64,000 nt of DNA from Bacteroidales bacterium (GTDB lineage: Bacteria > Bacteroidota > Bacteroidia > Bacteroidales > Marinifilaceae). Where the stretch lies: positions 1-64,000 of the forward strand of contig SUWY01000003.1 in the NCBI GenBank assembly GCA_015061245.1, written 5' to 3'. Each line of letters starts with the position of its first letter. Within the stretch, counting starts at the first letter, position 1. A program made the position numbers and the translations under genes. Shown here piece by piece: positions 50,318 through 60,782 of this stretch. Under the pieces are notes generated by a model. That model did not search any database and was not told the DNA's origin. It saw only the letters and a list, made by a program, of their open reading frames with translations.

Positions 50318-52902
50318 TGTTTGTTTGCGACTTTCTTTATTAATCTAAAGGCCTCGCCTGCAATCAATGGAATTGATGATACTGCCAATATTGCAATCCA
50401 TGTTGTGAGTGATAATGGTTCAGTGCGGAAAACATTACCACCGAATTGTACTATAATGAATTGGCCTAATCCAATGATCAATAGTGCTATTACAAAGCCT
50501 GTGCTCTGTTTCATATTTGCAAATGCAGATCTGTTTGTAAAGAATGCTTTTGCGTTAAACAGGTTCCAGAATTGCAGGAATACGAAGAATGTGAAGAAGA
50601 TACACAACTCATACGAATCTATCTCCTGACCGCTACTCTTCATGTAGTATAACATTCCTAATAGGATTGCAGTGAACGATACTCCAAGCAGAGCTATCGA
50701 TCTCAACATTTCAGGTACAAGAATGAATGATTTTGAGTTGCGAGGTTTATCCAACATAACAAGTTTACTTGGTGGTAGTGAGGCCAATGCCATTGAGGCA
50801 AATGTATCAATGATAAGATTTACCCACAACATTTGTGTTACAGTCAAAGGCATCTCAACTCCCATGAATGGACCAATCACCACGATTGCCATTGCAGTCA
50901 TATTAATTGTAAGTTGGAAGAGTATGAAACGTTGAATATTTCTATACAATGATCTTCCCCACATTACAGCCGATGCAATACTTCTAAATGAGTCGTCGAT
51001 AAGGGTAATATCGCTACTCTCTTTAGCAACCGATGTTCCGCTTCCCATTGACAGACCAACATCGGCATGGTTTAAGGCCGGGGCATCGTTTGTTCCGTCG
51101 CCTGTAACAGCAACAACCTCACCCAAATTTTTTAGAAGCGATACCAAACGCTGCTTGTCTGTAGGTCTGGCACGACACATTACCTTAATTGCCTGAATAC
51201 GCTTTAATGCCTCTTCATCCGATAGTGCCTCGAAATCGGTACCGGTGATTATGTTAGCATCGGTGCACTTATCGTTCCAGATTCCTGTTTGACGGGCAAT
51301 TTCTCGAGCCGTTCCTGCTGTATCGCCGGTAACAATTTTAATGTCAATACCTGCATTATGGCACTCTTTGATTGCAGAAGGAACCTCTTCACGAATTGGA
51401 TCTTCAATGCCAACAACACCCATAAAGTGCAGATTGTTTATCTGTTCACTCTGTAGGGTAATCTGTTCGTTAGCGTCGAATTTTCGATATGCAAATCCCA
51501 AGGTTCTCATTGCTCTGCCTTGATAGGCAGATAGTATATTTTCTATATTTTTATACTCTTCGCTGCTTAAGTTGGTTGAACGCTCTAATAATATCTCTGG
51601 TGCACCTTTTACTAAAATATATCCATTTGTTGTAGCTGTTGCCATATACTTGCGTTCGGTATTGAACGGAAGTTGTTTTATAATTTGGCACTCGTTACGT
51701 AGTTTTTTGTAATCAATATCTTTACCGGTTAACCATAAGAGCAGGGCACACTCTGTAGGATTTCCAAGCATGGTAGGAACGCCATTGCTGTCGTTGTCTC
51801 CAAGATTTGCAGTCGAGTTTACTGCCATGCAGTGGTATAGTGTTGCCACATCTGCAGTGTCAATAATATGTTCGGCTTTTACTACCATTCTGTTTTGTGT
51901 GAGGGTTCCCGTTTTATCTGTACATATAACAGTGGTTGCTCCCATTGTTTCGCATGCGTGCATTTTGCGTACAAGATTGTTTGCTTTAAGCATTTTACGC
52001 ATACTTAATGCCAAACTTAGGGTGATGCTCATTGGCAAGCCTTCCGGAACTGCTACCACTAAAATGGCAACCGATACCATGAAGAATTGTAGTAATTTTT
52101 GTAGAACCTCGAGAGTAAAGAATCCATTGTCAAATACTCCGTGCAGCCATGCTTGAATAGTGAGTGATACGAAAATAAGTACCGATACAATCATAGCAAT
52201 GACACTTACAAAGTTTGCCAACTTTGCAAGCTGTTTAGCCAATGGAGTTTTATCTTTTATAATTTCGGTGGCTTGTTTTGCAACCTTCCCGTATTCAGTG
52301 GCGTCGCCTACTTTATCTACAATATATTCGCAGTTACCCTCAAGAATTGTTGTGCCACGAAGAATGCGGTTTGTCGGGAATGTTGCCTCGGGGTCGGCAG
52401 ATTCAGGATGCTCACTTTTTGATACTGATAACTCACCGGTCATACACGACTCGTTAATTAGCAGTGAGTTTGATTTTACTAAGTTACCATCGGCAGGAAT
52501 CTCATCACCGCTCTCAAGAATGATGTAGTCGCCAACAACAATATCCTCTTTCTTTACCAAACAGATAACTCCGTTTCTTATAACCTTATATGGCTCTTCG
52601 TCTTGGATTTTGTTAAGCAGTTCAAATTTTTTGTTGGCATCGTATTCAAACCAGAATGCAATTCCGGTTGATAGTACAATGGCACATATAATTCCGATTG
52701 TCTCCAAGTAGTCGTTGCTGAATATTGCAATTGCGAATGATACAGCGGCAGCAACCAACAATACAACTATTATTGGATCTTTAAAACTTCTAAGAAATAG
52801 TATAAAAGGACTTACCTTTTTAGGAGGAGTTATGATGTTGTGACCATATCTCTCTCTATTTTCAGTAACTTGTTTGTCTGTTAATCCAGTTAAACTTTTC
52901 AT
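50314..52902 (-). CDS. Calcium-translocating P-type ATPase
   Basis: 862 residues, a P2B-type (PMCA/SERCA-like) cation pump of the inner membrane. Marks in order: N-terminal cation-ATPase domain (LTDKQVTENRERYGHN), the TGE actuator loop (CMTGEL), PEGLP in the fourth helix (E in the cation site), phosphorylation site ICDKTGTLTQN, KGAPE nucleotide domain, MCRARPTDKQ and hinge TGDGTNDAPALNHADVG. The C-terminal six helices are intact. It exports Ca2+ (possibly Mn2+). Downstream of rodA by 10 bp, upstream of the DUF3810 gene. Confidence 0.92.
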   Translation of the reverse strand: MKSLTGLTDKQVTENRERYGHNIITPPKKVSPFILFLRSFKDPIIVVLLVAAAVSFAIAIFSNDYLETIGIICAIVLSTGIAFWFEYDANKKFELLNKIQDEEPYKVIRNGVICLVKKEDIVVGDYIILESGDEIPADGNLVKSNSLLINESCMTGELSVSKSEHPESADPEATFPTNRILRGTTILEGNCEYIVDKVGDATEYGKVAKQATEIIKDKTPLAKQLAKLANFVSVIAMIVSVLIFVSLTIQAWLHGVFDNGFFTLEVLQKLLQFFMVSVAILVVAVPEGLPMSITLSLALSMRKMLKANNLVRKMHACETMGATTVICTDKTGTLTQNRMVVKAEHIIDTADVATLYHCMAVNSTANLGDNDSNGVPTMLGNPTECALLLWLTGKDIDYKKLRNECQIIKQLPFNTERKYMATATTNGYILVKGAPEILLERSTNLSSEEYKNIENILSAYQGRAMRTLGFAYRKFDANEQITLQSEQINNLHFMGVVGIEDPIREEVPSAIKECHNAGIDIKIVTGDTAGTAREIARQTGIWNDKCTDANIITGTDFEALSDEEALKRIQAIKVMCRARPTDKQRLVSLLKNLGEVVAVTGDGTNDAPALNHADVGLSMGSGTSVAKESSDITLIDDSFRSIASAVMWGRSLYRNIQRFILFQLTINMTAMAIVVIGPFMGVEMPLTVTQMLWVNLIIDTFASMALASLPPSKLVMLDKPRNSKSFILVPEMLRSIALLGVSFTAILLGMLYYMKSSGQEIDSYELCIFFTFFVFLQFWNLFNAKAFFTNRSAFANMKQSTGFVIALLIIGLGQFIIVQFGGNVFRTEPLSLTTWIAILAVSSIPLIAGEAFRLIKKVANKQ

Positions 52903-52912
52903 TTTCTTTATT

Positions 52913-54343
52913 TTATAGTGCTTGCATTCTATTGGAATCTAACTTTATGAAAATGAATATCAATATCGTAAATGTCCATAGCGATGAACCTCCATAGCTG
53001 AAAAAGGGTAGTGGAATTCCAATTACAGGAGTCAAACCAATGGTCATTCCAATATTAATGATAAGGTGGAATAGCAAAATTCCTGCAACTCCCAATCCAT
53101 ATATTCTTGAAAATGCAGAGCGTTGTCGTTCTGCTAAAGTTATGATTCGAATAATCAATGTTGTAAATACAATAATCACAAACGAGGCCCCAAGAAATCC
53201 CCACTCCTCACCTACTGTACAGAAGATAAAGTCGGTATCTTGTTCCGGAACAAAATTGTATTTGGTCTGTGTTCCATGAAGGAACCCTTTCCCTGCTAAT
53301 CCTCCCGAGCCAATAGCAATCTTAGATTGGTTAACATTATATCCAATTCCTGATGGATCCGATGTTTTACCTAGAAGAAGATTTATGCGGTCTTGTTGGT
53401 GAGGTTGCAGTTTTGAAAAGGCGTAGTTTACTCCATAACTTCCGGCAATTGTCAGCCAACTTAGTAACAGTATTGGAATTACCTTCTTTATATGTTTACG
53501 TTTGTAGTACACTATACCAAATATTGTTACTGAGATATACGCTGCAAGCAGGCATATTGATGAATCAATCTCTAAGTTTAGTGCATACACAACTCCATAT
53601 AGTATTGCGAATAGCCCTATTAATGCCGACAACGCCACAATGGTCTCGTAAAAATGTTGTCGATAATATAGAATTGCAATCATAGTTCCTGCAATGATAA
53701 TAGATATAACCGCAGTGGTTGGATAGAGTAGGGAGAAGATAAATATTACTATTGCAACTCCCAACATTATTGGGATAAGATCATCTAATCCCTCGCGGTA
53801 CATTACCAATATAAACGAGGCGTATACCAGGGCAGAACCGGTATCATTCTGTACAATGATAAGTAATGCCGGTATGGCCAAAATAGCTCCGACTAATAGC
53901 AGGTTTGGAAGTTTCATTATCTTGAAGCCCTGTTTACTCATTATTTTGGCAATGGCAAGACAAGTTGCAATTTTTGCAAACTCTGCGGGTTGAATCCTTA
54001 TTGAACCAATCTCGAACCACGATCTTGCTCCATTTACCTCCTTACCGAGAAACAGAACGGAGACAAGGGCAAGTATCATCAATACATATATCGGTATTGA
54101 GAATATAGTAAAGAATTTACTATCCATAAGTAGGATAACGAATCCAATTACAAAGGCAACTCCCATCCAAATCAGCTGTTTACCATATCTTTGTGTTACA
54201 TCCAAAATACTACTATGGCTCTCGTCATAGACTGCAGCATATATGCTTATCCAGCCCATAACGACCAGCAGAAGGTATAGAAAGATTGTAAACCAATCTA
54301 TATGTTCTAAAAATTTACTTTGTCTACGACCTCGCTCAACCAT
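52913..54343 (-). CDS. rodA: Rod-shape peptidoglycan glycosyltransferase RodA
   Basis: 476 residues, a SEDS-family polymerase with about ten membrane spans that extends glycan strands in the elongasome. Motifs include the RIQPAEFAKIA segment, VQNDTGSALVYASFILVMYREG, the conserved QSKIAIGSGGLAGKG loop and the C-terminal TPVIGIPLPFFSYGGSS. A region of about 60 extra residues sits in the middle membrane part (about 240-300), longer than in E. coli RodA, as is usual in Bacteroidota. It partners with PBP2 encoded 1 bp upstream. Confidence 0.95.
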   Translation of the reverse strand: MVERGRRQSKFLEHIDWFTIFLYLLLVVMGWISIYAAVYDESHSSILDVTQRYGKQLIWMGVAFVIGFVILLMDSKFFTIFSIPIYVLMILALVSVLFLGKEVNGARSWFEIGSIRIQPAEFAKIATCLAIAKIMSKQGFKIMKLPNLLLVGAILAIPALLIIVQNDTGSALVYASFILVMYREGLDDLIPIMLGVAIVIFIFSLLYPTTAVISIIIAGTMIAILYYRQHFYETIVALSALIGLFAILYGVVYALNLEIDSSICLLAAYISVTIFGIVYYKRKHIKKVIPILLLSWLTIAGSYGVNYAFSKLQPHQQDRINLLLGKTSDPSGIGYNVNQSKIAIGSGGLAGKGFLHGTQTKYNFVPEQDTDFIFCTVGEEWGFLGASFVIIVFTTLIIRIITLAERQRSAFSRIYGLGVAGILLFHLIINIGMTIGLTPVIGIPLPFFSYGGSSLWTFTILIFIFIKLDSNRMQAL

Positions 54344-54344
54344 T

Positions 54345-56156
54345 TTAATCGTATTTTATAACTGAATTCATGATCCTCTCCTCAACGCTCTTTTTGCGAT
54401 CGGAAATCTTTCCTGTTAAATATTTCTCCAATATCAATCCTCCTATAGGTACGGCATAAGTTGCTCCGAATCCTCCATTTTCAATATATATTGCCATGGC
54501 AATTTTAGGATTTTCACGAGGTGCGAATACCATGAAAATAGAGTGGTCCTCACCATGCGGATTCTGAGCAGTTCCTGTTTTACCACAAACAACAATTGAA
54601 TCCATCATGGCGCCCTTTGCGGTTCCTCCTGTTATGGCCTGTTCCATTCCATCAATAACAACATCAAAATGACGTTTTGAAATATTGATATTGTGTTTCT
54701 CATAGGCGATGGTAGAGTCGCCTACATTTCTAACAATATGTGGTGTTATATAGTAGCCCTTGTTTGCAATGCAACACGCCATATTGGCAATTTGCAATGG
54801 GTTGACCAAAATCTCACCTTGTCCGATAGATATTGACGAGATATAACTCCAACGCCACTTATTGGTTCTGAACCGTTTGTCAAAAAAGTCTGCACTTGGT
54901 ATCAAACCGGCTGAAGCTGACGAGAATTCCGGAGCAATTTTCTGACCCAAACCAAATTGTAAAATATATGAGCGCCAATTGATATAGGCATCGCGCACAC
55001 TCTTGAATTTAGATGACTCTAAAACTCTTCTCCAGTTGTGTACATACCACGGATTACATGAGTTTTGAATAGAACCACGCAAATCCAATGGGGATGCATG
55101 GTTATGGCAACGCATAGGTATCGGACCGATAGTTGCCCCCATATGACATGAGAATTGCGATTCCGGAGTTACGACTCCCAACTCCAATCCAACCAAAGCC
55201 TGCAATGTCTTGAATGTTGATCCCGGTGGGTATGTTGATTGAAGAGTTCTGTCAAATAGTGGCAAACTCTTATCTTGTTGTAGCACTCGATAGTTTTTAC
55301 CTCTATCCAGACCAATCATAAGCAATGGATCGTAACCGGGACTTGATACCTTTAGTAGAATTTCACCGGTCGAGGGCTCAATAGCAATAATACCGCCACG
55401 TTTGTTTTTCATCAGTTGGTACGCATACTCTTGTAGCTCTGCATCGAGTGTGGTGGTTATGCTTTGTCCCATTTGTGCGGGAATATCATGCTCACCATCA
55501 GCATAAGAACCCTTTACCTGGTTAAAGTTGTCAACCAAAAGATACTTTTTACCCTTTACTCCTCGTAAATCCTTTTCGTATGCCTTCTCCAAGCCGGTAA
55601 TACCAACATAGTCTCCTGATGCGTAGTACTTTGATGTATCCTTATCAATTGTACTCTGTGAAACCTCGCCCACATAACCGAATACATCGGCAGAGTGATT
55701 TAGGTTATATGTTCTTAAAGTTCTGGTCTGAACCTCAAATCCTTGATATTTGTGTAGTTTCTCCTGAAGAGTAGCATATCTGTCCGAGGTAATTTGAGAT
55801 ACAAGTACCGATGACCTTCTTGTCGAGAACTTTCTACACTTTTCAAAAGCCTTTTTGAAACTCTCCATGTCAATGCCAAGGATTGTTATAAGCTCAAGAG
55901 TATCAAATGGTTTTACCTTTCTAGGCGTTACAAGTAGATCATATGCCGGTTGATTCTCAACCATTATTTTGCCGTTACGATCCAACATTAATCCTCTGGC
56001 CGGATATACAGTCTGAACACGCTGTGAGTTGCCTTCTGCTTTGATTTTATACTCATCCGTTAGAATCTGCATACAGAAGAGGCGCACAATATAAATTGTG
56101 GCAATCAGCAATATCACAACATAGATAACAGATTTTCGATAATTATAATTACTCAT
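54345..56156 (-). CDS. mrdA: Penicillin-binding protein 2 (peptidoglycan transpeptidase)
   Basis: 603 residues. One N-terminal membrane anchor (10-30), a dimerisation domain (VYPARGLMLDRNGKIM), then a transpeptidase domain with the active-site serine in PPGSTFKTL, SxN in QNSCNP and KTGTAQNP. It cross-links peptidoglycan during cell elongation with RodA. Overlaps mreD start by 8 bp in the same operon. Confidence 0.95.
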   Translation of the reverse strand: MSNYNYRKSVIYVVILLIATIYIVRLFCMQILTDEYKIKAEGNSQRVQTVYPARGLMLDRNGKIMVENQPAYDLLVTPRKVKPFDTLELITILGIDMESFKKAFEKCRKFSTRRSSVLVSQITSDRYATLQEKLHKYQGFEVQTRTLRTYNLNHSADVFGYVGEVSQSTIDKDTSKYYASGDYVGITGLEKAYEKDLRGVKGKKYLLVDNFNQVKGSYADGEHDIPAQMGQSITTTLDAELQEYAYQLMKNKRGGIIAIEPSTGEILLKVSSPGYDPLLMIGLDRGKNYRVLQQDKSLPLFDRTLQSTYPPGSTFKTLQALVGLELGVVTPESQFSCHMGATIGPIPMRCHNHASPLDLRGSIQNSCNPWYVHNWRRVLESSKFKSVRDAYINWRSYILQFGLGQKIAPEFSSASAGLIPSADFFDKRFRTNKWRWSYISSISIGQGEILVNPLQIANMACCIANKGYYITPHIVRNVGDSTIAYEKHNINISKRHFDVVIDGMEQAITGGTAKGAMMDSIVVCGKTGTAQNPHGEDHSIFMVFAPRENPKIAMAIYIENGGFGATYAVPIGGLILEKYLTGKISDRKKSVEERIMNSVIKYD

Positions 56157-56658
56157 GTCTGCTGCTTGAACGAATAGCTGTAAAGTAATACAACATCATA
56201 ATTACGAACGAGGCTACCGTGCTGAAAACTATGCGAAGAAGAGTAATGTGAAATGCCTTGAATGAAAATGTCTCCAACATAATGAATGAAACAAAATAGA
56301 TAACCGATGTCAAGGCTATATATTTAGCTAACCATGTTGTATTACTTGCACGTAGGGCAGTTTTTATCGGGTTGTTTTGGCGGACACTTACAGCCTCCAG
56401 AATCATAGGTCTAAAGTAGGCCATTAGGGTAGCGGCTGCAGTGTGTATTCCCATAGTATTGTTGGCAAAATCAACAATAACTCCTAAAACGAATGCCATA
56501 AGCAATACAAAAGTATCGCTAAACTCATCGGGAGCCATTAGGATAGCCAATACATATATATTTAAATAGACATACGATGATACTTGAATGTTATCCAACA
56601 ATAGGAGTTGAATAATCATTAAGATTGCAGTATGTATAAAATAAACTAGGTTACTCAT
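56149..56658 (-). CDS. mreD: Rod-shape-determining protein MreD
   Basis: 169 residues from MSNLVYFIH (ATG at 56658); a longer frame opens at 56712 inside mreC but adds a basic non-membrane segment. Five or six membrane spans, short and poorly conserved as in all MreD proteins. The identification rests on size, topology and position between mreC (8-bp overlap) and mrdA. Confidence 0.85.
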   Translation of the reverse strand: MSNLVYFIHTAILMIIQLLLLDNIQVSSYVYLNIYVLAILMAPDEFSDTFVLLMAFVLGVIVDFANNTMGIHTAAATLMAYFRPMILEAVSVRQNNPIKTALRASNTTWLAKYIALTSVIYFVSFIMLETFSFKAFHITLLRIVFSTVASFVIMMLYYFTAIRSSSRHE

Positions 56659-57454
56659 TCTTGAAAAACTCGTTTTCCAACTCTTTTCTCTCCATATAGC
56701 TATTATTGGCAATGATATTAATCTGTCCTAAGTGTTTAAAATCGGCTGCCAATTTTATACGTAGTTTATTGAAGCTGGACTCTTGTCTTATAACAGAGTC
56801 TACAACTCCTAAAAGTTTACCCTCGGGGAATACCGATGAGAAACCGGTAGTAACAACAGTGTCACCTATAGCAACATTGACGTGATCAGGAATATCGTAT
56901 AGATATGAGAATCTGTAATCAGCGCCATCCCACTGTAATGAACCGTAATAACTACTGTTTTTAACCATTCCTGATATTTTCAGATTTGTATTGATAAGAG
57001 GAATAGCAATAGAGTAGTGGTCTGAACATTTAACTACGATTCCTAGTACTTTATCTCCTGAGCAGATGCCATTATCTTCTCTTATGGAGTCTATTCGCCC
57101 CTTGTTGATGACCATATAGTTTTTGTTTCTATTCCATGTAGAGTTTATAATATGCGCACTATAATAGTTGTAACCTACTGGAATATGAAACAGACTATCA
57201 GTAATTCTGGCAAGTTTGTTGCGTAGTTCAACATTCTCTTCAATAAGTTCATCATTGATGCTTGGTGCATCAAAAAACTTAGTAGCCATATAGACCTGTT
57301 CATCTACGACACTATTCACATCAGATAGTGTACCAAAGAATACACTATTCTGATATGAGTTATGTTTAAAGATAAATAGACAAGCTACAATCTCAAGAAC
57401 TATAAAGAGAATATGGAAGTGATAGCGTAGAATTATTTTAAAAAAATTATTCAC
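56651..57454 (-). CDS. mreC: Rod-shape-determining protein MreC
   Basis: 267 residues. One N-terminal membrane helix (about 10-30), a coiled coil (ENVELRNKLARITD) and the periplasmic two-barrel MreC core: KNYMVINKG, GICSGDKVLGIVV, and the GDTVVTTGFSSVFPEGKLLG signature. It scaffolds the elongasome between MreB and PBP2/RodA. Confidence 0.92.
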   Translation of the reverse strand: MNNFFKIILRYHFHILFIVLEIVACLFIFKHNSYQNSVFFGTLSDVNSVVDEQVYMATKFFDAPSINDELIEENVELRNKLARITDSLFHIPVGYNYYSAHIINSTWNRNKNYMVINKGRIDSIREDNGICSGDKVLGIVVKCSDHYSIAIPLINTNLKISGMVKNSSYYGSLQWDGADYRFSYLYDIPDHVNVAIGDTVVTTGFSSVFPEGKLLGVVDSVIRQESSFNKLRIKLAADFKHLGQINIIANNSYMERKELENEFFKNE

Positions 57455-57475
57455 GGCTCTCTATACAACACTCTG

Positions 57476-58498
57476 CTACTTGAGCAAGAAGGTGAATTTG
57501 TCTATATTCTTCAATGCAATACCGGTTCCGCGTACAACAGCACGTAGAGGATCCTCTGCAATATGGAATGGAATGCTAAGTTTATCACTTAAACGTTTAT
57601 CCAAACCACGCAATAGAGCACCACCACCACTTAGGTAGATACCATTTTTAACCAAATCCTGATACAACTCAGGTGGAGTTTGCTCCAAAGCTTCAAGGAT
57701 AGCATTCTCAATTTTCAAGATAGATCTATCCAGACAGTGTGCAATCTCTTGGTATGATACAGGAATCTCCATAGGAAGCGAGGTTACAGCATTAGGACCG
57801 GTAACAATATAATCTGCCGGAGGCTCGTCAAGTTCTGCAATAGCAGCTCCAACTTTCATCTTAATCTGCTCAGCAGTAGTCTCTCCAATGCGAATGTTAT
57901 ATTGCATACGCATATAGTGTTGGATATCCTCATTAAAGTCATCACCTGCAGTACGTATTGATTTGTTACTTACAATACCACCAAGAGAGATAACTGCAAT
58001 CTCTGATGTACCACCACCTATGTCAACAATCATATTTCCCTCGGGAGCCTCAACGTCAATACCGATTCCAAGGGCTGCTGCCATTGGCTCGTACAACATA
58101 TAGACATCGCGTCCACCGCAGTGCTCTGAAGAGTCACGTACAGCACGCAACTCAACCTCGGTACTACCACTAGGAATACATACAACCATTCTTAGTGATG
58201 GGGTAAAGAAATTGCTCTTGGAACAAGCCATCTTAATCATGCCTGTAAGCATCTTCTCTGCTGCATTGAAGTTAGCAATAACTCCATCGCGAAGAGGGCG
58301 AATAGTCTCAATATCCGGAGCCTCACGCCCCTGCATCAACTTTGCCTTCTTTCCAACTGCCATAACCTTTTCCGTTTTACGGTTTATGGCAATAATTGAA
58401 GGCTCGTTCAAAACCAACTTGTCTTCACACACAATAAGGGTGTTTGCAGTACCCAAGTCGATTGCTATATCTTTTGTAAATAGTGAAAAAAGACCCAT
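57476..58498 (-). CDS. mreB: Rod-shape-determining actin homologue MreB
   Basis: 340 residues. Actin-fold ATP motifs: IAIDLGTANTLI (phosphate 1), NMIVDIGGGTSEIAVIS (phosphate 2), VFLSGGGALLRG-like LSGGGALLRGLD (adenosine). Also the N-terminal LFSLFTKD amphipathic membrane-binding start. It polymerises under the inner membrane to direct cell elongation. It begins 20 bp after purH ends, and the whole purH-mreBCD-mrdA-rodA block appears to be one transcript. Confidence 0.97.
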   Translation of the reverse strand: MGLFSLFTKDIAIDLGTANTLIVCEDKLVLNEPSIIAINRKTEKVMAVGKKAKLMQGREAPDIETIRPLRDGVIANFNAAEKMLTGMIKMACSKSNFFTPSLRMVVCIPSGSTEVELRAVRDSSEHCGGRDVYMLYEPMAAALGIGIDVEAPEGNMIVDIGGGTSEIAVISLGGIVSNKSIRTAGDDFNEDIQHYMRMQYNIRIGETTAEQIKMKVGAAIAELDEPPADYIVTGPNAVTSLPMEIPVSYQEIAHCLDRSILKIENAILEALEQTPPELYQDLVKNGIYLSGGGALLRGLDKRLSDKLSIPFHIAEDPLRAVVRGTGIALKNIDKFTFLLK

Positions 58499-58518
58499 TT
58501 TTAAGTTCTTGGTTAAAA

Positions 58519-60054
58519 TTAGTGTTTAAAGTGTCTCATACCGGTAAATACCATTGCAATACCATATTTATTGGCTGCATCGATTGACTCTTGGTCACGT
58601 ACAGATCCACCTGGTTGAATAATTGCAGTTACGCCGGCAGCATGAGCAGCCTCAACGCAATCAGAGAATGGGAAGAAAGCATCGGAAGCCAAAACACTGC
58701 CCTTAATTCTGTCAGCACCTTGACGAATAGCATTCTCCAATGCCCAAATTCTGCTAACTTGACCAGGACCAACTCCAGTAGTGCATTTATCTTTAGCCAA
58801 TGCAATACCGTTTGATTTGGCATGCTTAACAACTTTCATTGCAAAGATCAAATCCTCCATCTCTGCTTCGGTTGGAGCCTTATCGGTAACGACCTTCAAA
58901 TCTTCAGCATTGTATAGCTCGTTATCCAGGTCTTGCAATAAGAATCCTCCAAGTACAGTCTTTGCCTTAACTCCATCCTCTTTTTTGCAGATATCAGGCA
59001 ACTCCAACAATCTGATATTCTTCTTTTGGGTAAGGATATCCAATGCCTCTTGACTAAATGATGGAGCAACAACAACCTCTAGGAAAATCTTTGACATCTG
59101 CTCAGCAGTTGCAGCATCAATTTCACGATTTGATGCAACAATACCACCGAAAATAGATACAGGGTCTGCCTCGTATGCTTTCTTGAATGCCTCAGAGATA
59201 CTCTCTGCACTTGCAACTCCACATGGATTGGCGTGCTTAGCAGCAACGATAGTTGGCTCGCTAAACTCCTTTAAAGCCTCCAATGCTCCATCTGTATCTC
59301 CTATATTGTTGTATGATAGCTCTTTACCGTGCAACTGCTTAGCTCCGCACAATGTTCCCTCTGTACCTTTGATTGATGCATAGAAAGCAGCTGATTGGTG
59401 AGGGTTCTCGCCATAACGCAAATCCTGCTTCTTTTCATAGGTAACGGTCATTGTATCAGGATACTTGATTCCCAATCTCTTCTTGAAGTAGTCAGCAATC
59501 AATGTATCGTAATGAGATGTATGGATAAAGGTCTTGGCAGCAAGCATCTCCTTTGTTTCCGGGGTGGTGTCGCCAAACTCTTTAATCTCAGAAATAACCT
59601 GTGCATAATCAGCAGGATCGGTAAGAACAGACACGAATTTATAGTTCTTACTTGCAGCACGAATCATAGTAGGACCACCTATATCGATATTCTCAACTAC
59701 CTCCTCGTGAGAAACTCCCGGTTTCAAAACAGTCTGTTTGAAAGGGTATAGGTTGCATACTACAATATCAATTGGCTCAATTCCCAACTCATTCATTTGT
59801 GTTTGGTGCAACTCATTGTCTCTGATAGCCAACAAACCTCCCTCTACTTTTGGGTGCAATGTCTTGACACGTCCATCAAAACACTCAGGGAAACCTGTCA
59901 AGTCTGATATATCTTTAACTGCAATTCCTGCCTCGTTCAATTTCTTTGAAGTACCTCCGGTTGAAATAATTTCCCAACCCATATTATGAAGCTCTTGTGC
60001 GAACTCAACAATACCTGTCTTGTCAAATACGCTAATTAACGCTTTTCTGCTCAT
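58519..60054 (-). CDS. purH: Bifunctional AICAR formyltransferase/IMP cyclohydrolase
   Basis: 511 residues catalysing the last two steps of purine synthesis. The N-terminal IMP cyclohydrolase domain (about 1-195) shows [39 protein letters not shown] and the [12 protein letters not shown] region. The formyltransferase domain holds [36 protein letters not shown] (catalytic K and H) and SDAFFPFSD. Ends RHFKH as in most homologues. Confidence 0.96.
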   Translation of the reverse strand: MSRKALISVFDKTGIVEFAQELHNMGWEIISTGGTSKKLNEAGIAVKDISDLTGFPECFDGRVKTLHPKVEGGLLAIRDNELHQTQMNELGIEPIDIVVCNLYPFKQTVLKPGVSHEEVVENIDIGGPTMIRAASKNYKFVSVLTDPADYAQVISEIKEFGDTTPETKEMLAAKTFIHTSHYDTLIADYFKKRLGIKYPDTMTVTYEKKQDLRYGENPHQSAAFYASIKGTEGTLCGAKQLHGKELSYNNIGDTDGALEALKEFSEPTIVAAKHANPCGVASAESISEAFKKAYEADPVSIFGGIVASNREIDAATAEQMSKIFLEVVVAPSFSQEALDILTQKKNIRLLELPDICKKEDGVKAKTVLGGFLLQDLDNELYNAEDLKVVTDKAPTEAEMEDLIFAMKVVKHAKSNGIALAKDKCTTGVGPGQVSRIWALENAIRQGADRIKGSVLASDAFFPFSDCVEAAHAAGVTAIIQPGGSVRDQESIDAANKYGIAMVFTGMRHFKH

Positions 60055-60101
60055 ATCTATCTAGATGAAAATTTAGTGTTTTACCTTGTTTATAATGTTT
60101 C

Positions 60102-60110
60102 GCAAAATTA
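60102..60110 (-). promoter_or_regulatory. -7 box of the purH-mre operon
   Basis: The minus strand TAATTTTGC is an exact TAnnTTTGC match, 47 bp before the purH ATG. TTTC, one mismatch from TTTG, sits 19 bp upstream. Confidence 0.6.
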
Positions 60111-60782
60111 GAAAAAAGTGAGCGTAATTGAAATAGGTGAGAGTACGATATTTCAAAAAAAAATAAGAAATTTTTCAAATATCGAATTCTCGTACAGATT
60201 GTGTTTTTTTTAATTAATAGTGTAGTAGAAATGACAAATTGACAACATGATTTATTGATGACAAAAAGTATATTTTAGATAAAGATTGTCACTTTGTTTT
60301 AAAACATGACAAAATTCAAGTAAAATTTATCATCCTGAAAATTGCACAAAGCAGAGGTGTGCAATGGGGGAGTGGTAAGGTTATTTTCGGTGTGATAAAT
60401 ATGCAGTATTTATGAATATCGCAAAATTATATATTAGTATATCAGTGTATTATGATGAAATGTTATAGTATTACTTTAATATAATTTCTGGAATGGTTAA
60501 CAATAATGTGTCATGCAGGGATTTTAAGGAGCAGTCTGTAATGTAAACGTTTTAAAAATCAAATGTTTAGGTGTATTTATATATAGTAATACTTTAATAT
60601 ATGGATTTTAGAGATTTTACTATATAGTTAATCAAGTGTGTTATTTATTAGTTTTATCATATATCAACTAATTGATGGTTGATTTTTTGTCAATTTAAAA
60701 GTTTGACAAAACGCTATTGCAAATGACATTTTAAAATTGTAAATTTGTCAAATAAATTTGCATGATTGTCAAGCATAATTTT
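60111..60782. other. AT-rich intergenic region with clustered TGACAA/TTGTCA motifs
   Basis: About 670 bp with no convincing gene. TGACA or its complement occurs near 60232, 60240, 60259, 60287, 60307 in one group and near 60687, 60704, 60724, 60745 and 60766 in a second group just before the XRE regulator; the middle 370 bp has almost none. The pattern suggests binding sites for the adjacent regulator. No -7 box is obvious for the plus-strand gene. Confidence 0.5.

Noticed and set aside
50672..52528. Plus-strand frames of up to 128 codons opposite the Ca2+-ATPase gene
   Set aside because: They are antisense shadows of a well-conserved P-type ATPase and show no protein-like motifs or start context.
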